Part shown: positions 23,738-34,730 of the stretch, piece by piece
Layout of the letters: the number at the start of each line of letters is the position of its first letter
Position numbering within the stretch: the stretch's first letter is position 1
Assembly (NCBI GenBank): GCA_963082975.1
Contig: OY720350.1
Location: forward strand, 52,902,734 to 52,966,733
Origin: Labia minor
Taxonomy: Eukaryota; Arthropoda; Insecta; Dermaptera; Spongiphoridae
DNA length: 64,000 nt
Direction: 5' to 3'
Notes under the pieces: model-generated
The model's input: only the letters and a program-made list of their open reading frames with translations
What the model was told of the DNA's origin: nothing
Databases searched by the model: none
Translations under genes and position numbers: made by a program

Positions 23738-24436
23738 AAAATGAATAAAGAATTTTGAAATTTAATTTAATTTTCAGTTTTTAGTTATTTGTTTCATTAA
23801 TCATCAAAAAATATATTTCTTATGAATTGTAAAGCAAGATTTGGAAAGAATATGATTTTAATGGAGGTAGCTTAGGGTCAAAAACTTTCGAGCTCAGGAT
23901 ATAGAAAGATTATTAGAACTTTTAATGAAAAAACAATAATAATTATTTGTTTAATTTAAAAAAAATAATATTGTAATTATCACACAAATACAAGAATTAT
24001 TACCTAATTTATGTGATACAGATACATAAATATTTTTTAAATTAGATTATATTATCTATTATCATTTTATCATTTAAAAATTAAATAATTTAAATATTTT
24101 AAATTTGTAAGGTATGTACCCAGGAGAGGGGGAAACATAGATTTTTCTATTTCTGAACTGAAAAGGCGAAGGTAACAAATATTTTAAGAAAATTAAAGCA
24201 GTGCTTTGTTGTATTAGTGATTATGGGTCGATATTGTTTCGTTTCATCCCTTTATCCTATTATATATGCTTTTCCCCCTAAAAACCGTTACCCTCGACAG
24301 AAATGTGAGTGGTATGCATTTTATTATTCTCTTTATTAAATGAAAATAGTGTGATGGTATCTCACCAGTTTATTCCTTTTTGTTTCATAAACATTAAATA
24401 TACTAGTTCTAAGAGCGCTGGCAAGCGTATATATAT
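23738..24436. other. AT-rich DNA, nothing recognised
   Basis: A GC-richer strip at 24115-24180 and a short pyrimidine-rich block near 24270-24300 are unexplained. Confidence 0.4.
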
Positions 24437-25614
24437 CAGGGCTTCGAACCGTTATTTTTTTCGTTTCGGTTTTCGTTCCGGTTCAATAAAAAAAAATATC
24501 AGTTCGGTTCCGGTTTTCGTTCCGGCAAAAATAACGGTTTTTTTCGGGTTTCGGTTTTCGGTTCAGCTCCGATTAATTAATTTTAAAGACCTTTTATTTG
24601 TATTAGAAATTTAGGTCGGGGTATGCCGAGTCTGCCATAAATATATAAAAATATTTCTTGCTACCACCCTAAATCATACTACATGAATTGATGCAATATA
24701 ATATAAATAATAATTAATTAAAGGTATAATAATTAGAAGTATATAATATAAGATGTTAATATAATTTATTAAACGAAACAAATAAGTATGAATATTTTTT
24801 TACATCCTTCTACTTTCACAAACACTCAACAAACGAAACAAATTCGTATATTTAATGTTAAAGTATACAGGATTCTTGGATATATTTACTTATAATTATA
24901 ACTAGAATTATAAAAGATGAAAATTATATCTCTAATTATTAAAATATCTTCTAATATATTTTCATTTAAACTATTTCTATTGTCTCGTAAAATAAACTTT
25001 AAACCAGAGAAAGCTCTTTCAACACTAACTTGTGTTGCAGTATCTCCTAAAACCACCATTGCAATTTTGTTAAAATGAGGATATGTATTTTTATTTTCCT
25101 CCCAAAATTCTAAAATAAGTTTTTTACTGTCTAATCTTCGTACTTGGTCAAAGGTATTCAATATTTGTTTAAATTTATTTAATAATTTTATTTATATTTA
25201 TGAATCATTTTCTTTATATCAATACATAACCCTGTAACAAATGGAATAAATAATTTAAAAAATTAATACTATCATTAAATCAAAATATCAGTATTAAACA
25301 AACGATGAAAACATTAAATTCTGTATTGCGACTACGAGACGCTGCCAACACAACCGAAGGGAGAGTATGACTAGGACACTAATTTTTGAAACAAAGTTTT
25401 TAGCGACACCATGCAGTGCGAGGCATAACTAATTGAAAAAAATTCGGGCTTGGGTGTTGCCAAAACACCTCTTGTGGCAACTCTGGATTGAACACGTACT
25501 GAACCGAAATAAACCGATATTATTTTTTTCGGTTCAGCTCCGGTTTTCGTTCCGACAAAAATACCGGTTTTTTTCGGTTTTCGGTTTTCGGTTCAGTTCC
25601 GGTTCGAAGCCCTG
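24437..25614 (-). mobile_element. hAT transposon, internally deleted, with intact ends
   Basis: Terminal inverted repeats CAGGGCTTCGAACCG at 24437 and CGGTTCGAAGCCCTG ending 25614 are perfect. Both are flanked by the 8-mer ATATATAT (24429-24436 and 25615-25622), the target duplication size of hAT elements, though this 8-mer is itself a simple repeat. Subterminal TTTTCGGTTTTCGGTTCAG-like repeats occur at both ends. At 1178 bp it is far shorter than autonomous hAT elements and keeps only the last part of the transposase on the minus strand. It could move only with a transposase supplied elsewhere. Confidence 0.85.
24886..25161 (-). pseudogene. hAT transposase C-terminal dimerisation segment
   Basis: The 91-codon frame reads KKLILEFWEENKNTYPHFNK, then VSVERAFSGLKFILRDNRN and SLNENILEDILIIR. 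This is the hAT C-terminal dimerisation domain, whose hallmark here is SVERAFS. The BED finger and the DDE catalytic residues are absent because the element is internally deleted. It ends in a normal stop near 24886. Confidence 0.85.
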
Positions 25615-25621
25615 ATATATA

Positions 25622-25900
25622 TATATTGGACGTGACAAGTACCTGTTTTCACCCCCTCACAGCAAAAAAACGGTGGCACCTGTAGGCCTAATTTTTTTAG
25701 GTCTTATAGGGGTCGGCCACCAGACAAAAACAAAAAAAAAATCATTAATTTTGATTCATTACAACCAGAGATATTCAATTTTAAAAATGGTATTTTTTTC
25801 ACCATTTCCATTAATTCAATATGCACCAATTGCATTTCCAATAAAACTTTTGCAAATACAAGAAATGAACGTTTTAAAAACAATTAATATTGTAAGGTGA
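25622..25900 (+). other. Open reading frame of unknown nature
   Basis: A plus frame stays open for about 93 codons from just after the hAT target duplication to 25900 (ILDVTSTCFHPLTAKKTVAP, then GLIFLGLIGVGHQTK and SPFPLIQYAPIAFPIKLLQI). It has no start codon near its beginning. It is followed by AAG|GTGAGG, which looks like a splice donor, and CCCCCTCACAG inside it looks like an acceptor at 25662. No family is recognised. It could be an exon or part of an unrecognised repeat interrupted by the hAT insertion. Confidence 0.3.
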
Positions 25901-25904
25901 GGAA

Positions 25905-25920
25905 CTTGGCGGCCGCCAAG
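25905..25920. other. 16-bp perfect GC-rich palindrome
   Basis: CTTGGCGGCCGCCAAG contains a NotI-type GCGGCCGC core, rare in DNA this AT-rich. The half-site AACTTGGC recurs at 25903, 26000 and 26029, suggesting a clustered binding motif. Confidence 0.5.
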
Positions 25921-27213
25921 CTTTGTTTTCACTAATTTTTTTGAAAGACAACTTTGAGGGGCCTTAACTTTTTTGATTTCCTAACTTTTTAGGGCACACA
26001 ACTTGGCAAATAGAAGAAGAAGAAGAAGAACTTGGCGTGGAACCTCTACCACGAAGTGGTTTTTTGTCAGATTAGAATTTATATCCCGATGACAGAAATC
26101 TAGCTTTTTAGTTCGAGTTCATTGCATTTTCTTTCTCTGCAGTGATAATATTTCTTCCTGAACGTTTATTAAATGGTTTAAACGAAAAGAAATACCTCCT
26201 AACAGAAGATTTTTTTTTGTGCTCCATTTATCTCTGTTTCTTTTTTTTTTCTTTTTTTTTCTTTCTTATTCACTTGGCGTCGCCCTGTCTAGAGGGGGTT
26301 GTTTTGTCCACTATCCTCGTTCGAGTTCACCCAAAAATGGGGGAGTATCCCCAAATGAGAAAAACATAAAAGCGATCCCTCTCTCTCTCTCTTTCTCATT
26401 TGTTGTTACAGCTGAATAGGCTTCAAATTTGTTTGCATCCTGTCTTAAAGCTATGCTTGGACAAAACTTTAAATCCAGGCGTTTTAGTCACGTTTCCCGT
26501 TTGGATTTCTAAGCCAACGATTGGAAAAGACAGATGTGCACGGATGACTTGTGTGAAAAAGTAGGAAAAAGAATAAAGAAAGAAAAAAAGACAAGTGTGG
26601 AGGTGGAGGTTAAAATTTAAATGAAGAAAATATATCGTAACGTCAAGTGTGTTTATTGTCATAGGATAGCATTAATAAATATTTATTCAACTATTTAGCA
26701 GATGATATCTAATCGGTCAAGTAAATATAATTATTTATTTATTTTAAGATAAAGTGAAAAGTGTTAAATTTGATAATGTATTCAACATGAGATTTTGGAA
26801 ATCATTTGAAATATAGCAACTTTAAAATTAAAATTTCTTATAATATTTATAAATGACACAAACAAACGATTCACATAAATTAATGATAATTTTATTAATT
26901 TGAAAGTTACAAATATAATTTCTATTAAAATATTATTTAATTTATATGTAAATATATTAGATGGACCAAATTTGCTGATATTCATCAGACTCTTGCGTTC
27001 GAGTCATTTACATTATTTATTTATTTATTCATTCTCAATCTTAAGTGGCCAGTGGATCTCCAAAAACAGCAAATAATTAAACATCAAATATAAATATATC
27101 AAATATATGTATGTAAACCATTAAATTTACAATATGCATAACAACTTTTCATTTATATATGAATTTAAACTATTAATAACAGTTATATTTTATATATCAA
27201 CTTTTAAAAATTA
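25921..27213. other. Mixed region with pyrimidine tracts and GC-richer strips, no gene
   Basis: Notable items are an AGAAGA repeat at 26012-26030, a T-rich tract at 26230-26265, a GC-richer stretch 26270-26350, a CT tract at 26379-26395 and splice-acceptor-like TTTGTTGTTACAG at 26412. Frames here are created by the tracts. From 26680 on it is AT-rich and empty. Confidence 0.4.
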
Positions 27214-27214
27214 G

Positions 27215-27815
27215 CTGGAATATCTCCACTCGACTATCTCGCAATTTGAATTGGATTAAATAACATAATATATTATATTTAAATTAAATTTAATTAAATT
27301 TATAAATTATAAATTAAAATTAATAAATAATATTTATTAAACCAACGCATGTTTGGCTCTTTGTTGATGGCACTACGTCACGTGTTGGCGCGTGAGATTT
27401 GTAGTGTTAAAAAAATAATTCTGGTATTTTCAGCGATTCAATCAAGCTGAAATTCTATATATAGCAGTTTTATACAATTATTAATCATGTAAAAAATTAT
27501 CAAACATATACCAATTATTTTTACCGTCACTTTAGCGGAAAAAGTAATTACCTTCTTCCGAATGAGCTACATTTCTCAAAAGTTGATAGAAAACTATGAA
27601 TTTTGAATAATGTCCATGTACCAAATTTCATCATTCAAACTCAAACCGTTTTTGCGTAATCTTGGTTACATACATACACACACACATATACACACAGACA
27701 TTTTTCTCAACCTTAGTGAAAATGGTTCAGGAACCTTCAAACCGTATAAAAATATCAAAATCTCAACATCGAAAATTTTCGTGATCGCAATACTACTTAT
27801 CTCTGGCGAGATAGT
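27215..27815 (-). mobile_element. HINE-A copy 6
   Basis: From CTGGAATATCTCCACTCG to TCTGGCGAGATAGTA. It has lost part of the block after GTCACTTTAG that other copies keep. First member of the tandem duplication that follows. Confidence 0.8.
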
Positions 27816-28110
27816 AAAAATTGAAAAAATTTAAATTTTAAAATCTATGATAAACTAGGCAAGGAGAAATATTGAATAATGTGTAGAGGAAATATAATTT
27901 GTGGCATATTTATATACTACAATAATCCAACATTTTTTTTAAATTAATTAATAAATAAAAGAAGGGACTCACAATTAAAATTTTTAAATTAAATAAATTA
28001 CAATTAAATAAAAAAAATAATAATAAACAAATAATTTATTTTAAAATTAAACAAATAAAAAGATATTTTTTATTTAAATTTGTAAACATTTCAGAAGTTA
28101 TAAATAAAAA

Positions 28111-28713
28111 TCTGGAGTGTCTCCAGTCGACTATCTCACAAATTTGAATTGGATTAAATAACATATATTATATTTAAATTAAATTTAATTAATTAAATTA
28201 TAAATTAAAATTAATAAATAATATTTTATTAAATCAGCGTGTGTTTGGATCTTTGTTGATGGCACTACGTCACGTGTTGGCGCGTGAGATTTGTAGTGTT
28301 AAAAAATTCTGGTACTTTCAGCGATTCAATCAAGCTGAAATTCTATATAAGGCAGTTTTATACAATTATTAATCATGTGAAAAATCATCAAACATATATC
28401 TTTATTTTTACGGTCACTTTAGAAGAAAAAAAATCAAAACGTTATAGGTAATGACCCTCTTCCGGTTGAGCTACATTTCTCAAAAGTTGCTAGAAAACTA
28501 TGAATTTTGAATAATGTCCATGTACCAAATTTCATCATTCTAGCTCAAACCGTTTTTGCGTAATCTTGGTTACATACATACACACACACACACAGACATT
28601 TTTCTCAACCTTAGTGAAAATGATTCAGGAACCTTCAAACCGTATAAAAATATCAAAATCTCAACATCGAAAATTTTCGTGATCGTAATACTATTTATCT
28701 CTGGCGAGATAGT
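28111..28713 (-). mobile_element. HINE-A copy 7, apparent hybrid
   Basis: The part near the hairpin end shares CTATCTCACA, AATATTTTATT and GCGTGTGTTTGGATCTTTG with copy 8. From about 28260 on it shares GGCACTACGTCACGTG, ATAATGTCCATG and AAACCGTATAAAAATATC with copy 6. A short middle block matches the family consensus better than either. Confidence 0.8.
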
Positions 28714-29011
28714 AAAAATTGAAAAAATTTAAATTTTAAAATCTATGATAAACTAGGCAAGGAGAAACATTGAATAATGTGTAGAGGAAATATAATTTGT
28801 GCCATATATTTATATACTACAATAATCCAACATTTTTTTAAATTAATTAATAAATAAAAGAAGGGGGACTCACAATTAAAATTTTTAAATTAAATAAATT
28901 ACAATTAAATAAAAAAAATAATAATAAACAAATAATTTATTTTAAAATTAAACAAATAAAAAGATATTTTTTATTTAAATTTGTAAACATTTCAGAAGTT
29001 ATAAATAAAAA

Positions 29012-29600
29012 TCTGGAGTGTCTCCACTCGACTATCTCACAAATTTGAATTGGATTAAATAACATATATTATATTTAAATTAAATTTAATTAATTAAATT
29101 ATAAATTAAAATTAATAAATAATATTTTATTAAACCAGCGTGTGTTTGGATCTTTGTTGATAACACCAAGTTATCACGTCCTGGCGCGTGATTGGCAGTC
29201 AACGTGTTAAAAAATTAAAAAAATAATTCCGATACTTTCAGCGATTCAATCAAGCTGAAATTCTTTCTATTCATAGCAGTTTTATACAATTTTTAATCAT
29301 GTGGAAAAACTATCAAACATATATCTTTATTTTTACGGTCCGTTTAGAGGAAAAAAATCAAAACGTGGTAGGTAATGGTCCTCTTTCGAATGAGCTATGT
29401 ACATTTGTCAAAAGTTGATAGAATACTACGAATTTTGAATAATGCCCTAGTGCTAAATTTCATTATTCTAGCTCTAACCGTTTTTGTGTAATATTGTCTA
29501 CATACACACACACACACACCAACACAGACGTTTCTCAACCTTAGTGAAAATGACTCAGGGACCTTCAAAACGTATAAAAACATCAAAATCTAGACTTCTC
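29012..29600 (-). mobile_element. HINE-A copy 8
   Basis: Hairpin end intact (TCTGGAGTGTCTCCACTCG). The region near CACGTG is altered (CCAAGTTATCACGTCC) and the far end is worn after CAAAATCTAGACTTCTCG. The most diverged member of the cluster. Confidence 0.7.
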
Positions 29601-30365
29601 GAAATTTTTTTTTTTAAGAACTAAATTGAAAAAATTTTGAAAAAAATAAGAAATCTCCTGGAACGTTTGGTCGCCCTAGCCTTCAGGAAATGACTAAAAA
29701 TTATTTTTCACTTTTTTACAAATTAATCAATTAATTGATGGAAAAAAGTCAAAAATTAAAAAAATGCGAAAATACTAGAAGTATAAAATATGTTATTCAA
29801 TAAATTATTTATTATTTTTTCATAGATTCTTTCTTAGTATTTTTTCTTTGATATTTAAAAAAATCTCATATGCAAATCGATATATTACTTATTCAAGCGA
29901 TAGAATTACATGAAGATAAATATTTAACCGCTTTTAAAATATAGTAATTAAAATATCTATAAATTTATGATTACCTTTTTGGCCGTATATAAAAAAAATT
30001 CATTAAAGTGTATATAGCTTTAGTAAGAACATAATTACATATAATAAATAACTACATATAAATAAATAAATAAATAAATAATAAATTATTAGTAAATGAA
30101 AACTAACTGAAGTATTTCATTTTGATATTCACATTTTATTGAAAGACTTATTATATTCCTTATTTTGAATATAATTAAAAAGTTGCAAAGATATATGTCT
30201 TTTATAATAATTTATTATAAATATTTGTGTGATTAAATAATTTCAAGAGTACTGAAGAGGATTTTCGTTAATAAATTAAAATAAAATGACACTAAAGATA
30301 ATTTAATTTTAATTTTAATTTTATTTTAAGATTAAATAGAAAATATCAACATTTAAGAAACTTTT
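29601..30365. other. AT-rich DNA, nothing recognised
   Basis: An AAAT repeat at 30059-30080. No genes or repeats recognised. Confidence 0.5.
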
Positions 30366-30935
30366 TACTATCTCGCCAGAGATAATATTGAGATCATGAA
30401 AATTTTCGATGTTGAGATTTTGATTTTTTTATACGTTTTGAAGGTTCCTGAATCATTTTCACTAAGGTTGAGAAAAATGTCTGTGTGTGTGTGTGTGTGT
30501 GTGTGTATGTAGACAAGATTACGCAAAAACGGTTTGAGCTAGAATGATGAAATTTGGTACATGGACATTATTCAAAATTCATAGTTTTCTATCAACTTTT
30601 GAGAAATGTAGCTCAACCGGAAGAGGGTCATTACCTACAACGTTTTGATTTTTTTTCCTCTAAAGTGACCGTAAAAATAAAAATATATGTTTGATAATTT
30701 TTCACATGATTAATAATTGTATAAAACTGCTATATATAGAATTTCAGCTTGATTGAATTGCTGAAAGTACCAGAATTAATTTTTTAACACTGCAAATCTC
30801 ACGCGCCAATACGTGCCATGGTGCCATCAATAAAGAGCTGGTTTAATAATTATCAATTATTTATTAATTTTAATTTATAATTTAATTTAAATTAATATAT
30901 GTTATTTAATCCAATTCAAATTTGGAGACACTCCA
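30366..30935 (+). mobile_element. HINE-A copy 9
   Basis: From TACTATCTCGCCAGAGATAA to GGAGACACTCCAG with (TG)n at about 30481-30506. The GCGAGATAGTCGAGT segment before the hairpin is lost. Confidence 0.75.
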
Positions 30936-31739
30936 GATTTTTTTCATTGTATTGATAGTTTCCATATTTTAAAAATTAAATTAAATGTTGGGTTTATTCA
31001 CTGATGATATTATTATTTATGTAAACCGAGACATTTTTATCTCCCGGGGAATTTTTGCGGGGACACTGGGACAGAATACACATAAGAATAAGCAAAATGA
31101 TCGTATGGGATTTGTAAGTCAGCTAAAGAATAAGATTATTTGATTTATCAAAATTACAAAAATGTTTAGATCTAATTTTATTTATTTATTTAAAATATAA
31201 GTTGTACCACATGTTTATAATTAACAAAAATTATACATTAAGTTAATTTTTTTAAATAAGCTTAACTATCTTTTATTTCTTTCCAAATATGATTTATCAG
31301 TACAATGATAAGAAAAAAATTTGATAATTTATTAATATTAAATTATTATTGAGTATAGATATATTCGATTACAATATATTTATTCGATACACAATATATT
31401 TATATTCATATGAAATAATTTGCATAATAAAAAAAATAAAATATTTTTATATTTGGTAAGTTAAAAAGAAATAATAATGAAAAAGAGTTATATTTTTACA
31501 ATATATATGATTTTTTTTTATATTTTGTGATGTTTGCATTTTAATTTTAAATTGAGAAATTATAATAATAATTAATTCTACCTATAAAATATTTAAAATA
31601 TATCAAAGTTTAAATTATGAAATAGTACCTATGTTTCAAAATGAAAATAAAAAGTTAAAGAAAATAATCGCGATATTCAATTATTTTTTTATTATTAATT
31701 AAATTAAAAAAAAACAATTGAATATTTAATAGGGCCTCC
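30936..31739. other. AT-rich DNA, nothing recognised
   Basis: A GC-richer strip at 31045-31075 (CTCCCGGGGAATTTTTGCGG) is unexplained. Confidence 0.45.
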
Positions 31740-32210
31740 TCCTTTCCCCATAAATTAGCCCTTCCAAGCCTCGCCTTCCGAAATTTAGAAAAAGTAATAA
31801 TAAAGAAAGTTTGCCTTAAAAAAAAGATTAAAAAAAAAATAAGGCGTTTGGTCTGTAGCCTCTTTGAATCAGCTGAGAGTGCCTTTGATTTTTTGGATTT
31901 AGAAATGAAATCGCGACATTCGGGGCAACCTGAAATAAAACCTACCTACTAAGGGAGTGCATAGCCTCCATCAATAGGGATGGAAGGCCCATGCTAATCG
32001 AAAAAGCCCTGCGCTCAAAAGGTAACCAACAATTTGTTCCTGTTCAGGCTAATCCCATTTCGGAACTGTGCTGAATTACCTTCCCGAATGCCCGTTCATC
32101 CAATCCACCTCAAATACACTCTCAGTAATACAAAAAAGCACAATTCAGACCTGACATGCAATTCATGCAATCCATCCCTTAAATAATAGCATGGCATTTG
32201 TTTTATCCAC
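31740..32210 (+). other. GC-richer island, candidate exon
   Basis: A plus frame at about 31945-32070 reads YLLRECIASINRDGRPMLIE, then KALRSKGNQQFVPVQANPIS, after the acceptor-like ACCTACCTACTAAG and with a donor-like AAAAG|GTAACC inside. No family is recognised. The island as a whole is clearly less AT-rich than its surroundings, so a conserved non-coding element is also possible. Confidence 0.3.
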
Positions 32211-32791
32211 CCACATTTTATTTATTTATTAATTCTAATCTAATCTATGAATTAGTAGGATGAGAACATGCATGGATGTAGGAGGCAACCACCTGAAAAT
32301 TCCTAACAACTATATATATCAAAAAATAGCCACCCTCCCAGTATAACGCATCGAAACCTACTAATTCTAAAAATACCTTTGTCTCTTCGGCCTCTTGAAA
32401 GATGTACTCTGAAATTCCCTAATCTCACTAAATTCTGTCATATAATTTAATAGATTTCTCTATAATCTCCTAATGAATATTGTCAAAAAAAATCATTGTA
32501 ATTTAATTCTACTTTCTATATTATATTAAACTTTACTTTAAATATTATATTTACATTTTCTATTTTAAAGTGCGCCATGCTAAATGAATAACGATTATTA
32601 CTTACATTTGGAGAGCTGTATTTCAATCATTTCATCGTCATGAAGGATGGAGAAGATAATCAAGAATTCAAATCAACATTCAGTAGCAGGAACGAAGATG
32701 GAAACATGAAATAGAAGAAGAAAAATAATTTATTAGTTTATAATCAATAAATTTAAATTGAATTAAAAATAAAATTAATAATAAATACTGA
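32211..32791. other. AT-rich DNA with a short plus-strand frame
   Basis: At 32600-32713 a plus frame of about 37 codons reads ELYFNHFIVMKDGEDNQEFK then STFSSRNEDG. On the minus strand the same strip has a GTAAGT donor at about 32606-32611. Uncertain. Confidence 0.25.
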
Positions 32792-32882
32792 CCTCGGAGT
32801 TAATAAAGGGTTGATATTTCTCGCAGATTAAACTCGAAGAACAGCTCGTAGACTTGAATTGATGTCCATCACTCTCGCCTCT
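32792..32882 (-). other. Candidate internal coding exon
   Basis: On the minus strand TTTTTTTCTTTATAG is a strong 3' splice site at 32882 and CCGAG|GTCAGT a 5' splice site at 32792. Between them one frame is open throughout and reads GESDGHQFKSTSCSSSLICE then KYQPFINSE. The length (about 90 bp) and base composition fit an insect exon. The family is not recognised and no partner exons were found nearby. Confidence 0.35.
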
Positions 32883-33782
32883 ATAAAGAAAAAAATAATT
32901 AAGATTAGATATTTATATTATATACTGGAAATAAAAAAATAAGATATAAATAAATAAATAATATTAATAGATTTTAAAAAGTGTATAGATTTTTAAAAAT
33001 ATTATAATATTCTTATTTCTGTAATATTAAAATACTAAAATTATTTTACATCCTATATAGAACCATGCTTAGAATAAGTTATAATACGCATTTAATAGAC
33101 ATATAATAAAAATATCTTAGAAAACATCAGAAAACGAATTATGATTATATTATTAATTTCACGAAGATTTTATTCTGTTTAATTGATATAGAATAGGTAA
33201 TAGAAATATTATTCATTTTTCAAAAGTGTAATATGTATAATATGAAATTGACAATGAGATTTGAAAGGAACGGTGTGAGCGATAATGAGATTAGAAAGAA
33301 TATATAGAATATTTAAATATTATATTTATTATTATATGAATATAAGAAATTTATATTTTTTTGATTTATAATTATATTATATGAATTTTGAAAATAATCA
33401 GCACATCTTCCTATTTTTTAAATAAATAAGTTTTAATAGGATTAATATATATATATATATTGAAATTTAAAAAAATATTTCAATAAGTATATTTAAAGAA
33501 ATATAAAATTTTATATATGATTTTTTAATTTTTAAATAATTTTAATTTAACTTTTAATAAATTTTAATTAATGAGATGTGATAGAATATTTAAGATTAAT
33601 TCTTTTCAAAGATTTGAATGAAAAATTTATAAATTTATTTGGGTATATGAATAAAAAATTATAAAAATGCACTTTATAAAATTTAATTTTTATTGAAATA
33701 TTTTTTTTTTAAAGTTCACTAATCTTCCTTTTAATTAATAAAAATAAATAATAAAATTACAATTAATTCTTGATTAGCGACT
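32883..33782. other. AT-rich DNA, nothing recognised
   Basis: A (TA) tract at 33447-33459. No frames of interest. Confidence 0.5.
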
Positions 33783-33960
33783 GATTAAGGGTTGATTTCA
33801 ATGGAGAGACCGCTCAGGGTCTCACTCACACTCAGCAGGGAAGGGGAACTGAACTCAACTCGGCCAGCCGGCCGGCAGAAGGTAAGCCAGGCGATGGAGG
33901 GGCTCGGAGAGGGGCGAGCGGGGAGTGCTGAGGTGAGCGCTCTACTGCAAATTATTTCAA
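33783..33960. promoter_or_regulatory. GC island with splice-donor motifs, possible first exon or promoter
   Basis: About 170 bp of GC-rich sequence stand in very AT-rich surroundings, including CGGCCAGCCGGCCGGCAG. On the plus strand two donors are visible: CAGAAG|GTAAGC at 33881 and GAG|GTGAGC at 33932. ATG at 33800 (TTCAATGG context) opens a frame MERPLRVSLTLSREGELNS running into the first donor. On the minus strand an arthropod initiator-like TTCAGTTC and a GTGAGT donor are present. This is the best candidate in the window for a host first exon or promoter, but direction and gene are unknown. Confidence 0.4.
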
Positions 33961-34231
33961 ATAAAATACATATTAAAATAAAATAAAATAAACAAATATT
34001 AATTTTTAAAATTAGTGGTGTTTTAGAATACATCTTGAATCGAATCAATAAGTTTAATTCTATTAAATCAATAAGCTTAATTTTATTCAAAGATCTTAAT
34101 GAGCATTTAAAAAAATAATTATAAATATATCAGTAAGAAGTTCATTAATGAAATTATCATATTTTAAAAAAAAACAAGGAGGTGGCGTATTAATGTAAAT
34201 GGTTCAATTTAAATTTAAAATTGTTTGCCGA

Positions 34232-34730
34232 ATGTCCGTCCGTCCGTCTGTATAGATGTGTACAGCTTGAACGGCTCAACGGATTTTGATGAAATTTGGT
34301 ATATTTATTTAATGCATCAGTAGGATGAATTGATCAACTTTTGGTGCAAATCCGGAAACCGGAAGTGGTAGTATTAGCGATCGACGATAGGAAGGAAAGG
34401 GTTATTTTCACACCAAATTTCACATGAGGAGATTTTTTACATATTACCACGAATCATGCACTTTGTATTGGTTTTATCCTCGAGAAAAATCATCTTTATT
34501 AGTTTTTTCTTAATTTTAAATTATATGACGTCATCCAGCCATTCATGACGTCACAGCCTGGTCTTACATATATATTATAAATAAAATAAAATTAAAAATA
34601 TTTATGTTCTATCCATATCTGTTTTTTATTGCATTAATAGATACATTTAAATTATTTGAAATTTTTTCTGTAGCTGGAAATTAATTTACTTCAAACCGAC
34701 GGTCGGTTCGGACCAGACCACAGGTCAATT
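34232..34730 (+). mobile_element. HINE-B copy 2, 5' truncated
   Basis: Starts inside the CCGT microsatellite and runs to the hairpin end GACCAGACCACAGGTCAA. The internal GACGTCAT pair, CCGGAAACCGGAAGTGG and the CGTCGGTCGGTT-type end are kept. Confidence 0.75.

Larger units (their letters stand above)
27215..29011. repeat. Tandem duplication, unit about 900 bp
   Basis: Two units, each a HINE-A copy plus a spacer of nearly identical sequence (27816-28110 and 28714-29011), are followed by a third HINE-A copy. The spacers differ only by a few substitutions and short indels (for example GGGACTC versus GGGGGACTC). Copy-to-copy distances are about 896 and 901 bp. Unequal crossing-over between HINE-A copies explains this well. 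Confidence 0.85.

Noticed and set aside
26142-26419. Two overlapping Phe/Ser-rich frames
   Set aside because: They are created by a T-rich tract and a CT microsatellite.
33785-34090. 101-codon minus-strand frame
   Set aside because: Only its beginning lies in the GC island; the rest is AT-rich and low complexity. The island is kept as a regulatory or exon candidate.
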